From an uncultured Planctomycetia bacterium (lineage in GTDB: Bacteria; Planctomycetota; UBA1135; GCA-002686595), in assembly GCA_938003765.1 (NCBI GenBank), contig CALKYE010000187.1:1-37186 (forward strand): a stretch of 37,186 bases of DNA, in the 5' to 3' direction. Position numbers and translations under genes: made by a program. Below, piece by piece: positions 1-8,526 of this stretch (position 1 is its first letter; every line of letters starts with the position of its first letter). The notes beneath the pieces are model-generated. The model was not told the DNA's origin, searched no databases, and worked only from the letters and a program-made list of their open reading frames with translations.

Positions 1-1516
1 GCAGCGGCGTGCCCCAGTAGCGGTCGCGCGAGATGTTCCAGTCGATGTTGTTCTCGAGCCACTCGCCGAAGCGCTTGGAGACCTCGTCGGGCGCCCAGCG
101 GATGCGCCCGTTGAACTCGAGCATGCGCTGCTTGAGCGCCGTGGTGCGCACGAACCACGCCGGCGCGGCGAAGTAGAACAGCGGCGTGCTGCAGCGCCAG
201 CAGTGCGGATAGCTGTGCGGCTCGCGGGCCTTCCTGAACAGGAGCCCGCGCTGCTTCAGGTCCTCCATCAGCGCGTCGTCGGCCTCCTTGAAGAAGGTCC
301 CCGACTTCACCGGACCGAAGTCCTGAACGAAGCGGCCGTCGCCCCCCACCGCCTGGAGCACGGGCAGTCGATTGCGTTGCGCCGTGGCCCAGTCGTCTGC
401 GCCGTAGCTGGGCGCCTGGTGAACGACGCCCGTGCCGTCCTCCACCGTGACGTAATCGGCGGTGTAGACGCGGTGACGCGCGGCGGCGTCGGGCGTCCAC
501 GCGCCCGGATCCACTTCGCGCGCGGCGTCCTTGAACAGCGGCTCGTAGCGCAGGCCTTGGAGCTCCGCGCCGCGCCGCCGCTCGAGCTCCTCGAACTCGC
601 CGAGCACCGCCTTGGCGCGCTCCGCGACGATCCACACGAGCTCGAAGCCAGCGCTGCCCTTCTCCGCGCCCTTCGGCGTCGGCAGCGCGACGCGCGCCTT
701 CACGTACTCCCGCTCGGGATGCACGGCGAGCGCGATGTTCGACGGCAGCGTCCACGGTGTCGTGGTCCACGCGAGCAAGGACTCGGGTTCGCTCGACGTC
801 GAGTCGGCCAAGCGGAAGCGCACGTAGACGCTCGGATCGTTGACGTCCTTGTAGACGCCCGGCTGACCCAGCTCGTGCGAGGACAAGCCCGTCCCGCAGC
901 GGCCGCAGAACGGCAGCACCTTCTTCCCGCGGTACACCAGTCCGCGCTCGTGCATCCGCGCGAGCACGAACCACACCGAGTCCACGTACTGCGGCTCGTA
1001 CGTCACGTACGGGTGCTGGTAGTCGAGCCAATACCCGATGCGCTCGCTGAGCCGCTCCCACTCCTCGCGGTACTTCCAGACCGACTTGCGGCACGCGTCG
1101 TTGAAGCGAGCGACGCCCGACAGGCCGGTCTCGGGATCCACGGGCAGCCCTTCGATGGCCGGCTTGCCGCTGATTCCAAGCTGCTTCTCGACCTCGAGCT
1201 CGACCGGCAGGCCGTGCGTGTCCCAACCGGCCTTGCGCTCGACGCGCTTGCCGAGCATGGACTGGTAGCGGCACACCATGTCCTTGAGCGTGCGCGCCAG
1301 CACGTGGTGAATGCCGGGTCGACCGTTGGCCGTCGGCGGCCCCTCCCAGAACACGAACGGCTCGCCGTTGCGGCGCGCTTCGAGCAGGGAATCGAAGGCG
1401 CGGCTCGCGCGCCACTCGGCCAGCACGAGCTCCTCCGCAGCCGCGGGATTGGCGGCGTAGCCCAGGGGAAAAGCGAGTTCGGCGGGCGCGGACGACGACG
1501 CTTGGGGATCGCTCAT
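1..1516 (-). CDS. ileS: Isoleucyl-tRNA synthetase, N-terminal 505 residues (3' end outside window)
   Basis: Cytoplasmic class I aminoacyl-tRNA synthetase that charges tRNA-Ile. The minus frame is open from ATG at 1514-1516 to the window edge. It reads the Rossmann-fold entry EGPPTANGRPGIHHVLARTL (residues 58-77), then GWDTHGLPVE (98-107), a Cys pair in PFCGRCGTGLSSHE and later CWRCSTPLFYFAAPAWF, and is still in the catalytic region (NNIDWNISRDRYWGTPL) when the window ends. All are IleRS landmarks. The HIGH signature reads GIHH (68-71), i.e. GXHH instead of HXGH, as in a branch of type 2 IleRS. The start lies 13 bp after the stop of the Gfo/Idh/MocA gene, so it is probably last in the lpx operon. 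No strong Shine-Dalgarno is visible. Identification is certain. The KMSKS loop and C-terminal half cannot be judged. Confidence 0.96.
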   Translation of the reverse strand, partial: MSDPQASSSAPAELAFPLGYAANPAAAEELVLAEWRASRAFDSLLEARRNGEPFVFWEGPPTANGRPGIHHVLARTLKDMVCRYQSMLGKRVERKAGWDTHGLPVELEVEKQLGISGKPAIEGLPVDPETGLSGVARFNDACRKSVWKYREEWERLSERIGYWLDYQHPYVTYEPQYVDSVWFVLARMHERGLVYRGKKVLPFCGRCGTGLSSHELGQPGVYKDVNDPSVYVRFRLADSTSSEPESLLAWTTTPWTLPSNIALAVHPEREYVKARVALPTPKGAEKGSAGFELVWIVAERAKAVLGEFEELERRRGAELQGLRYEPLFKDAAREVDPGAWTPDAAARHRVYTADYVTVEDGTGVVHQAPSYGADDWATAQRNRLPVLQAVGGDGRFVQDFGPVKSGTFFKEADDALMEDLKQRGLLFRKAREPHSYPHCWRCSTPLFYFAAPAWFVRTTALKQRMLEFNGRIRWAPDEVSKRFGEWLENNIDWNISRDRYWGTPL

Positions 1517-1529
1517 GGAGACGAGCGTT

Positions 1530-2585
1530 CTACCAAGCTTGCGCGGCGATTTCCTTCGAGATGCGTTCGGCGAGTTCGAGCGCGCGATAGCCGTCGCGTC
1601 CGCTCACTGCAGGCGCGCGACCGTGGCGCACGCTGTCGATGAAGGCCTCGGCCTCGGCCTGGAGCGGGCGATCCATGCCGGCCAGGTCGAGCTCCACGAG
1701 TTCGAGCATGCCGCTCGAAACCAGATCCGTGCGCGCCGCGATCTGTTCCGCGCTCAGGTTGCGCAGGCTGACGCGCCCCTCCTCCCACTGAGGCCCCTTG
1801 CGCACGATCAGCCCGTAGTTCTTGTGCATGTCGAGGCTCACGTAGGCCTCGGGCGAGAACATGCGGAAGCGCCGCATCGGAGAGAGCGAAGCGCGGCTGG
1901 CGGTGACGTTCGCGCGCGCGCCGCCTTCGAACACGAGCCGCACGCTCGCGATGTCCTCGCGCTCGGTCAGGATCGCTCCGCCGGCGGCGTCGAAGGACTC
2001 GAGCTCGGCGCCGACCTGATCGAGCACCAGATCGAGGTCGTGGATCATGAGGTCGTGGACGACGCCGATGTCGGTCGAGCGCCAACTGAACGGCGCGAGC
2101 CGGTGGCACTCGATGAAGCGCGGCCTGAAGCCGAGTTCGCGCAGCTTGCGGAACCCCGGCTGAAAGCGCTCGACGTGCCCCACCGTGATCATCGCGCGGC
2201 CGCGCTCGGCGGCGGACAGGATCGCGTGCGCGGACTCCAGGCTCTCGGCCAGCGGCTTCTCGACCAGACAGGCGACGCCGCGTTCGAGCAGCGGAACGGC
2301 GATCCGCGCATGGTGGACGGTCGGTACGGCGACGACCGCCGCGCGCACCCCAGCGGGAAGCGCAGCCAGAACGTCTTGAGGGCCTTCGCCGCTCAAGACG
2401 CGCGCACTGGAGCGCACCTCGTTCGCCAGCTTCTCGGCGCGTTCGAGCGAGACGTCGACCACGGCCGCGAGCTCGACATCGCTCCGCGCCGCGAGGATGC
2501 GCGCGTGGAAGGTCCCCAGATGCCCCGCGCCGAACACTGCGACGCGCAGCCGTTCCCCTGAGGCCGACTCAGCCACGCTTCTCAC
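1530..2585 (-). CDS. Gfo/Idh/MocA-family oxidoreductase, possible UDP-GlcNAc 3-dehydrogenase (GnnA-like)
   Basis: NAD(P)-dependent sugar oxidoreductase of 351 aa. An N-terminal Rossmann fold carries VFGAGHLG (residues 17-24). The family EKP motif lies in VEKPLAES (108-115), and a GVVHDLMIHDLDLV segment (174-187) supplies the catalytic-region His/Asp. The start is GTG at 2583-2585, overlapping the lpxA stop by 17 bp. A second GTG at 2574-2576 would cut the overlap to 8 bp. It sits directly between lpxA and ileS in the same operon. In Acidithiobacillus ferrooxidans the GnnA oxidoreductase and GnnB aminotransferase genes lie beside lpxA and make UDP-GlcNAc3N for amide-rich lipid A. The position here supports a related role, but no aminotransferase is visible. 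The family call is secure; the substrate is inferred. Confidence 0.85.
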   Translation of the reverse strand: MRSVAESASGERLRVAVFGAGHLGTFHARILAARSDVELAAVVDVSLERAEKLANEVRSSARVLSGEGPQDVLAALPAGVRAAVVAVPTVHHARIAVPLLERGVACLVEKPLAESLESAHAILSAAERGRAMITVGHVERFQPGFRKLRELGFRPRFIECHRLAPFSWRSTDIGVVHDLMIHDLDLVLDQVGAELESFDAAGGAILTEREDIASVRLVFEGGARANVTASRASLSPMRRFRMFSPEAYVSLDMHKNYGLIVRKGPQWEEGRVSLRNLSAEQIAARTDLVSSGMLELVELDLAGMDRPLQAEAEAFIDSVRHGRAPAVSGRDGYRALELAERISKEIAAQAW

Positions 2586-3420
2586 CCAGGATGCGCTCGG
2601 CCCCGAGCTTCGAGAAGAACTCGCGCAAGCTCTCGCGGTAGCGTCCCTTGTGACCTTGGGATTGCTGCTCGAGCATCGAGCACAGCTCGTGCACCTCCGG
2701 AGTCGCCGCCGAGTCGGACTTGAGCCGCTCGATCGACTGGCTCTGCGGATTGCCCGAGCGGTAGATCGTGCGGAAGGCGACTTGGAGCGCCTCGATGCGA
2801 GCGCGTTCGAAGCCGGCGCGCTCGAGCCCGACGACGTTCACCTGGCGCACGCGCGCCTGATGCCCCTCGAGCAGCATGAACGGCGGCGCGTCCTGCGAAA
2901 CGCGCGTCATGCCGCCGATGTACGCGTAGCGACCGATCGAGACGAACTGGTTCGCCGCCGCGGCGCCGCCGATGTTCGCGCCGTCGCCGACGCGCACGTG
3001 GCCTGCGAGCAGCACTCCGTTGGCGAGGATCACGCCGTCGCCGAGCTCGCAGTCGTGCGCCACGTGGCAGCAGGCCATGAGCAGACAACCGTCCCCCACC
3101 TTGGTCAGTCCGCCGCCCTTGATCGTGCCGCGGTTGATGGTGACGAACTCGCGGATCGTGTTGCGCTGACCGATCTCGAGCCAGGTCGGCTCGCCGCGGT
3201 AGGACAGGTCCTGAGGCGGACCGCCGAGGTTGGCCTGACCGACGATGATGTTGTCGGAGCCGAGCTGCGTCACGCCGTCGAGCACCACGTGCGGGCCGAT
3301 GCGCGTGCGGTCGCCGACGCGCACGCTGCCGCCCACCACCGAATACGGCCCGACCACCACGTCGACGCCCAGCTCGGCGCCCTGCGCGATGACGGCGGTC
3401 GGATGAATCTGCGTCGCCAT
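2569..3420 (-). CDS. lpxA: Acyl-ACP--UDP-N-acetylglucosamine O-acyltransferase
   Basis: First step of lipid A synthesis: transfer of a 3-hydroxyacyl chain from ACP to the 3-position of UDP-GlcNAc in the cytoplasm. The 283-aa product is a left-handed beta helix of hexapeptide repeats (residues about 5-185) followed by the C-terminal helical part (RAGFERARIEALQVAFRTIY). It contains GQANLGGPPQDL, EIGQRNTIREFVTINRGT and CCHVAHDC, with the likely catalytic base His122 (E. coli His125) and His141 (E. coli His144). Aligned to E. coli with an offset of 3, Lys76, His99, His160 and Arg205 are replaced by Ser73, Asn96, Asn157 and Ala202; Arg204 is kept (Arg201). It starts 3 bp after the lpxC-fabZ stop. 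The changed substrate-pocket residues and the neighbouring oxidoreductase leave open a GlcN3N donor. Confidence 0.95.
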   Translation of the reverse strand: MATQIHPTAVIAQGAELGVDVVVGPYSVVGGSVRVGDRTRIGPHVVLDGVTQLGSDNIIVGQANLGGPPQDLSYRGEPTWLEIGQRNTIREFVTINRGTIKGGGLTKVGDGCLLMACCHVAHDCELGDGVILANGVLLAGHVRVGDGANIGGAAAANQFVSIGRYAYIGGMTRVSQDAPPFMLLEGHQARVRQVNVVGLERAGFERARIEALQVAFRTIYRSGNPQSQSIERLKSDSAATPEVHELCSMLEQQSQGHKGRYRESLREFFSKLGAERILGEKRG

Positions 3421-3423
3421 CTC

Positions 3424-4725
3424 TCAGCCCCCCGTCCCTTCGATCATGGTGAACATCAGCGTCGCCTCGCACACCACGCGCCCTGCGACCGTTCCGGTCC
3501 CGCGCACCTGTCCGATCTCGCCCTTCATGCGCAGGGTCTCGACCTCGATGCGCAGTTGATCGCCCGGCACCACCGCGCCGCGCATCTTGACCTTGTCGAT
3601 CGACCACAGGACGGCGAGCTTGCCCGTGTTCTCCAGCTTGCGCAGGAGGAGCACGCCCGCCAGTTGCGCCATGGCCTCGAGCTGCAGCACCCCGGGCATC
3701 AGCGGCTGGTCGGGGAAGTGCCCTTGGAAGAACGGCTCGTTGATCGTGACGTTCTTGATCCCCACCGCGCGCTGATAGCCGTCGATCTCGATCACGCGAT
3801 CGATCATCAGGAACGGGTAGCGGTGCGGCAGGAGCTTCATCACCTCGCGGATGTCGAGCCCCGACTCGCGCTGGATCAGGCCGCCGGTCTCCTTCTCCTG
3901 CATCAGGTCGACCAGCCGCTTGACCAGCTCGGCGTTCGTCGCGTGGCCCGAGCGCGTGGCGATCACGTGCGCGTGCAGGTCGGCGCCGAGCAGGCTCAGG
4001 TCTCCCAACAGGTCGAGCATCTTGTGCCGCACCGGTTCGCCCGACATGCGCATCACGGTCTCGGGATCGCCGAGCACGACCGTGTTCTCGCGCGTCGCGC
4101 CCTTGCCGAATCCCGCGGCCTTGAGCTTCTCGACCTCGGGCGCGAGGCAGAACGTGCGCGCGGGCGCGATCTCGCTCTCGAACGACTCGGGGTTGATCTC
4201 GAACTGCAGCGAGCCGCCCTGGATCTTGGGATCGTCGAAGGAGGCGATGTACTGGAGCGTGAGCGTCGGCCGCTCGGAGGGCAACGCGACCAGCGTCGCC
4301 TGACCGTCGCGCACGTAGATCGGCTGCTCGAGGCGGAAGGCGCGCACCTCCGAGCGCTGTTCGATCGTGCCCACGCTGCGGAACAGTCGCACGAACTCCA
4401 GCGCGCTGCCGTCCATGCCCGGCATCTCGGGCCCGTCCATCTCGACGCGCAGGTTGTCGACGCCGAGCCCCGAGCAGACGGCGAGCAGGTGCTCGACGGT
4501 CTCGACCTCGGCGTCGCCGCGCTTGAGGCGCGTGCGCAGGTCGGCCTGCACGCGGTATTGGATGCGAGCCGGAATGGGCTGCGCGTCGGGGACGTCGGTG
4601 CGCACGAACTCGATGCCCGAGCCAGCGGGCGCGGGCAACGCGCGGCCGCGGACCAGCTTGCCCGAGTGCAGCCCGATGCCCGAGAACTCGACCGCCGAGC
4701 GCAGAGTGCGTTGCGAGCGGCTCAT
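3424..4725 (-). CDS. lpxC-fabZ: Bifunctional UDP-3-O-acyl-N-acetylglucosamine deacetylase / 3-hydroxyacyl-ACP dehydratase (LpxC-FabZ fusion)
   Basis: A 433-aa fusion combining the committed Zn-dependent deacetylase of lipid A synthesis with the hot-dog dehydratase of fatty acid synthesis, both acting on the 3-hydroxyacyl pool. The LpxC part (about 1-275) has the zinc ligands His79 (VEHLLAV), His234 and Asp238 (HKMLDLLGD), and His261 (SGHATNAEL). The FabZ part (about 288-433) has LLPHRYPFLMIDR, FFQGHFPDQPLMPGV with catalytic His336, and Glu350 in QLEAMAQ. The ATG at 4723-4725 overlaps the lpxD stop as ATGA. An in-frame extension upstream to 5136 is a shadow of lpxD and was rejected. Such fusions are known in Bacteroidota and other groups; here the two halves are joined without an internal stop. 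Confidence 0.96.
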   Translation of the reverse strand: MSRSQRTLRSAVEFSGIGLHSGKLVRGRALPAPAGSGIEFVRTDVPDAQPIPARIQYRVQADLRTRLKRGDAEVETVEHLLAVCSGLGVDNLRVEMDGPEMPGMDGSALEFVRLFRSVGTIEQRSEVRAFRLEQPIYVRDGQATLVALPSERPTLTLQYIASFDDPKIQGGSLQFEINPESFESEIAPARTFCLAPEVEKLKAAGFGKGATRENTVVLGDPETVMRMSGEPVRHKMLDLLGDLSLLGADLHAHVIATRSGHATNAELVKRLVDLMQEKETGGLIQRESGLDIREVMKLLPHRYPFLMIDRVIEIDGYQRAVGIKNVTINEPFFQGHFPDQPLMPGVLQLEAMAQLAGVLLLRKLENTGKLAVLWSIDKVKMRGAVVPGDQLRIEVETLRMKGEIGQVRGTGTVAGRVVCEATLMFTMIEGTGG

Positions 4726-5792
4726 GCGGGCTCCTGCTGCGACGGGTTCGACGCCTGCGCTCGATCGAGGCGCTTCTCCAGCGCGCGAACGCGCTCGACC
4801 AGCTCCGTGATCTTGTTCATGTGCGCCTGGTTGCGCAGCCAGTCCCCGCGCGGGAGCGCCCAGTAGCCGCCGTAGTCGCGCCCGCCCTCGAGGTCGTTCC
4901 AGACCTTCGCGCCGGGAGCGACGCGCGCGCCCGGTCCGATCTCCAAGTGCGTGCTCACTCCCACCTGCCCGGCCAGGACCACTCCTTCGCCGATGCGCGT
5001 CGAGCCTGCGATGCCGACTTGCGCGATGAGCAGCGCGTTGCGTCCGACCTGCACGTTGTGGGCGACGTGCACGAGGTTGTCGAGCTTGGTCCCCTGCCCC
5101 AGTCGCGTCACGTCGAAGCGCGCGCGGTCGATGCACGAATTGGCGCCGATCTCGACATCGTCCGCGATCTCGACCGTGCCTCCGTGCGGAACCTTGTCCC
5201 AGCGCTCGAGTCCCGCTCGGCCGATGAGCGGATCGAAGCCGAATCCGTCGGCGCCGATCACCACGCCGGAGTGGATCAGGCAGCGCGCGCCGACGGAGAC
5301 GCCGTCGTACAGCGAGACGAACGAGCGCAGTTCGCTGTGCTCGCCGACGCTCGCGCGCGGACCGACGACCACGTGCGGGTGCAGCACGGCGTGGGCGCCG
5401 ACGCGCGCGCCGTCGCCGACGACGCAGTAGGCGCCGATCGACACGCCGTCGCCGAGCTCGACGTCCGCGCCGATCACGGCCGTCGGGTGCACGCCCGGCG
5501 CCGGCCGCGCCCGCATCCGACCGAAGGCCTCGAACACGCGCGTGAACGCTTCGTTCGGCCGCTCACAACGCAGCAGGGTCGCGTCGACTCCCGGCGCTTG
5601 CAGTTCGCGCGGAACGACGAGCACGCCAGCGCGAGTCTGGGCGAGCTCTTTGCCGTAGCGCTTGTGCCCGAAGAAGCTCACGTGCTCGGGGCCAGCGGTC
5701 TCGAGCGACGACGTCCCGCGCACGATGCGCTCGGGATCGCCGGACAATTCGGCCCCGCAGAGCGCGGCCAGTTCTTTGGCGGTTCGTTGCAT
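4722..5792 (-). CDS. lpxD: UDP-3-O-(3-hydroxyacyl)glucosamine N-acyltransferase
   Basis: Third enzyme of lipid A synthesis; it N-acylates the deacetylated LpxC product using acyl-ACP. The 356-aa protein has the usual N-terminal uridine-binding domain (residues about 1-95, with SFFGHKRY), a left-handed beta helix (about 100-300) carrying DNLVHVAHNV with likely catalytic His245 (E. coli His239), and a C-terminal helix of coiled-coil type (MNKITELVERVRALEKRLDR) as in E. coli LpxD (341 aa). The ATG start has about 150 bp of non-coding sequence upstream with a candidate promoter at 5882-5910. It is first of five co-directional, nearly touching genes. lpxB is not in the window. Confidence 0.95.
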   Translation of the reverse strand: MQRTAKELAALCGAELSGDPERIVRGTSSLETAGPEHVSFFGHKRYGKELAQTRAGVLVVPRELQAPGVDATLLRCERPNEAFTRVFEAFGRMRARPAPGVHPTAVIGADVELGDGVSIGAYCVVGDGARVGAHAVLHPHVVVGPRASVGEHSELRSFVSLYDGVSVGARCLIHSGVVIGADGFGFDPLIGRAGLERWDKVPHGGTVEIADDVEIGANSCIDRARFDVTRLGQGTKLDNLVHVAHNVQVGRNALLIAQVGIAGSTRIGEGVVLAGQVGVSTHLEIGPGARVAPGAKVWNDLEGGRDYGGYWALPRGDWLRNQAHMNKITELVERVRALEKRLDRAQASNPSQQEPA

Positions 5793-5881
5793 GGTCTCCA
5801 GCCCAAACAGGGCTCTCCAGGCGTTCTACGGAGCGAACGGGCCCGGTCGCGGCCAGCGAAAAGCGCTGACCGAAGTCAGAC

Positions 5882-5910
5882 TTGGTATCCCGCCCGCGAG
5901 CACGTGTCAA
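5882..5910 (-). promoter_or_regulatory. Candidate sigma70-type promoter for the lpxD operon
   Basis: On the minus strand a perfect -35 box TTGACA (5905-5910) is followed after 17 bp by TACCAA (5882-5887), a weak -10 match (3 of 6), about 90 bp upstream of the lpxD ATG. It lies in the only sizeable gap between bamA and lpxD. The -35 is convincing; the -10 is not, so an alternative sigma factor or chance remains possible. Confidence 0.4.
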
Positions 5911-5943
5911 TCGCGGCGTCGGGCGACGCTCGCGCGGAGCGGC

Positions 5944-8526
5944 TCAGCGGAAGCCGAACGTGAACGAGAACGTCTCGCGGTCGTCGCCGGCGAAGCGCCG
6001 CAGCGGGTAGCCGAAGTTGAGCTGCAGCGGCAGCGGGTAGGCCAGGCCCAGGCTGAAGCCCGCGCCGACGCGCAGGTCGTCGAAGTTCATGCTCCAGGGA
6101 TCCTCGCTGAGGAGACCGAAGTCGACGAACAGGCCGCCGCGGAGCGCCTCGATGCGTTGGTAGGAGCCGGGCTGCTGGATCGAGTGCAGCGGGTAGAGGA
6201 ACTCCAGCGTGCCGGTGAAGAACGTCTCGCCCCCCAGGGGCTCGCCCGAGAGCGCGTCGAAGGGCCCGATCCCGCGGAAGTCGAAACCGCGCAGGCTGCG
6301 CGCGCCGCCGATGAAGTAGCGCTCGCTGTACGGGACCGCGAAGTCGTCGCCGTAGGGCTGCGCCGCGCCCATGTCGAGCTCCAGGTGCAGCACGGGCGCG
6401 ATGCCCTCGGAAGTCATGCCGATCGGCACGAAGGCGTCGGCGCGCAGCTCGTTGGTCAGGTACTCGTAGTCGCTGCCGAAGTCGTTCGAGTACCAGCCCG
6501 CGGTGTAGCGCAACTCGTAGCCCTTGCGCGGAACGAGCAGGTTGTCGAGCGAGCGCGTCGAGACGGTCAGCGTCGGACCCACGATCTGCTCCTCGCCGCG
6601 CAGCTGCTGGTCCTCGAGCGAGAGCGGAACCCCGCCCGCGTCGAGTCGGCTGACCTCGACGTCGGCGTGCCGCAGTCCGAGCGCCACGAAGATGTCGAAG
6701 GTCAGCTTGCGCCCGAAGCTCAGTCGCTTCTCGAAGCGGTCCTCGTCGTGGGTCGTGAAGCGCTGGAGCTGCTTGCGCAGGTCGATCTCGAAGCTGATCG
6801 GGCGCAGGTGCGTGCGGAAGATGTCGGGCTCGACGAAGTTCACGCGGAAGCGCGAGACCCGCGTGCCGGGCGCCAGCTCGACGTTCACCAGCTGCCCCGC
6901 GCCGTGGAAGGCCTCCTTGCGGTACACCTCGGTGAACAACGAGCCCCACGAGTCGGGCACGTCGGTGACGTCGAAGTTGCGCATCGTGGAGGTCAGGATC
7001 GCGAACGCGCCGTTGTCGCTGTCGACGCCGCCGGCGATGTTGAGGTCGATCACGCGCCCCTCGGCGACCACGAACTCCAGGTCCGCGAGCCCGGGCTGCC
7101 CCTCGACGGGCACGAAGCGGAAGTACGGATCGCGGTGCGCGGCGCGGTTGAAGTCGTCGGAGAAGTAGCGCGTGGCCTGGATGCGGGCGAGCGAGCGCTC
7201 GATCTCCCGCAGGTTGGCGCGTTCGCCGGGATTCACGGACACCTCGCGCCGCAAGACGCGGTCGCGCGTGTGCTGGCCGCCGTTGAACAGGATCTCGCGC
7301 ACGCGCACCTCGGCGCCCTGCGCAATGCGGTACGTGACCTTGACGGTGTGCTCCACCGGGTCGAACACGAGCTCGGGATCGAGGAAGCTCCAGCTCATCG
7401 TGCGCGGAAGCGTTCCGTGCTGGATGCGCCCGAGCTTGTCGTAGCGCTCGCGCAGCGCGGCCGCGTCGCGGGTTTGCGTGTTGCGCTCGAACCACGCGCC
7501 CGGGGTGAGCTTGCACAGCGCCAACAGCTCCTCTTGCGAGGCCAGCAGTTCGGCGTCGCGCAGGGACTCCGCGCCGTCGGCGGCGCGCACCCACTCGAAC
7601 GCTCGGATCGAGAGCTCGGAGACCTTGTAGCGCGGCCCTTCGTCGACGCGCACGTGCAGCTTCACGCGCGAGCGGTCTTCGTTGAACTCCATCCGCTCGA
7701 GTTCGACCAGCGCGTCGAGCCAGCCGCGGTCGCGGTACACGTTGCGCATGGCGAGCAGGTCCGCCTCGAGCTTCTCCTCGACGAAGCGCTCGCCGAACCA
7801 ATTGAACAGCGTCGGCCCCCACAGCTCGCGACTCGCCAGGTGCGAGATCCCGTCCTTGAAGAAGTACAGGAAGCGCGAGTCCGGCATCGAGCTCGCGCCG
7901 CGGATCAGGAAGCGCTCGACGCGCACCTTGGGGCCCTCGCGGATCTCGAAGATCACGTCAGGGGCCACGCCGGCGGCGCTGGCGGGCCGGGTGATGACGT
8001 TCACCTCGGCGAAGTAGAAGCCCTCCTTGCGGTAGCCGTCGAGCAACCGCTGGCGCACACGGCCGGCCTCGTGCAGGTACAGCTCCGCCTTGTCCTCGAG
8101 GAGCGACCACTCGCGCAGCTTCTTCTCCGAGATCTCGATGTTGCCGATGAAGCGCGGATCGCGGTCGACCGGGAGCTCCTGGACCGACACGCGCAACTCG
8201 ACACCGCCTTCGACGTCGACGCGGGACAGGCGCGCAATGACGCGGAAGGACACCCACAGTCGCTTGAGACCGGCGTCCGCCGCGACCGGATCGAACGGCG
8301 CACCGATCTTCTGACCGAGCACGGCGGAGATCTGATCAGGCGTGTAGCGCTCCTGGCCCTCGACCACGATCGCCTTGACGATCGGGAGCGTGGCCTGCGG
8401 CCGCGCAGGCGCCGACTCGGGCGCGCCCGGGATCGTCTGCGCGCGCGCGACGACGCCGAGCAGCGCCAGCGAGAGCGCCGCCACGAGCGAGCCTCGCGCG
8501 AGGGCCGGTGCCACGCGCTCAGGCAT
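5944..8526 (-). CDS. bamA: Outer membrane protein assembly factor BamA (Omp85 family)
   Basis: Central component of the outer-membrane beta-barrel insertion machine. The 860-aa precursor begins with a signal peptide (hydrophobic residues about 13-26, likely cleavage after Ala29 in ARAQ). Periplasmic POTRA repeats follow from about residue 48 to 430 (KAIVVEGQERYTPDQ; VERFLIRGASSMPDSRF; VREILFNGGQHTRD), then a 16-strand-type barrel. The lid-loop motif appears as LRGF (745-748, usually VRGF). The last strand ends SFTFGFR, so the terminal residue is Arg rather than the typical aromatic. The chosen ATG (8524-8526) overlaps the dnaB stop by 8 bp and gives a proper signal peptide; a longer frame to 8670 is a dnaB shadow. 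Downstream lies the lpx operon, so barrel assembly and LPS synthesis are neighbours. Confidence 0.93.
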   Translation of the reverse strand: MPERVAPALARGSLVAALSLALLGVVARAQTIPGAPESAPARPQATLPIVKAIVVEGQERYTPDQISAVLGQKIGAPFDPVAADAGLKRLWVSFRVIARLSRVDVEGGVELRVSVQELPVDRDPRFIGNIEISEKKLREWSLLEDKAELYLHEAGRVRQRLLDGYRKEGFYFAEVNVITRPASAAGVAPDVIFEIREGPKVRVERFLIRGASSMPDSRFLYFFKDGISHLASRELWGPTLFNWFGERFVEEKLEADLLAMRNVYRDRGWLDALVELERMEFNEDRSRVKLHVRVDEGPRYKVSELSIRAFEWVRAADGAESLRDAELLASQEELLALCKLTPGAWFERNTQTRDAAALRERYDKLGRIQHGTLPRTMSWSFLDPELVFDPVEHTVKVTYRIAQGAEVRVREILFNGGQHTRDRVLRREVSVNPGERANLREIERSLARIQATRYFSDDFNRAAHRDPYFRFVPVEGQPGLADLEFVVAEGRVIDLNIAGGVDSDNGAFAILTSTMRNFDVTDVPDSWGSLFTEVYRKEAFHGAGQLVNVELAPGTRVSRFRVNFVEPDIFRTHLRPISFEIDLRKQLQRFTTHDEDRFEKRLSFGRKLTFDIFVALGLRHADVEVSRLDAGGVPLSLEDQQLRGEEQIVGPTLTVSTRSLDNLLVPRKGYELRYTAGWYSNDFGSDYEYLTNELRADAFVPIGMTSEGIAPVLHLELDMGAAQPYGDDFAVPYSERYFIGGARSLRGFDFRGIGPFDALSGEPLGGETFFTGTLEFLYPLHSIQQPGSYQRIEALRGGLFVDFGLLSEDPWSMNFDDLRVGAGFSLGLAYPLPLQLNFGYPLRRFAGDDRETFSFTFGFR

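Noticed and set aside
203..4866. Long plus-strand open frames opposite ileS and the lpx genes (e.g. 203-1642, 2497-4866)
   Set aside because: They are antisense to genes with clear catalytic motifs, are rich in Arg/His/Ala/Val typical of GC-rich reverse frames, and show no recognisable domain.
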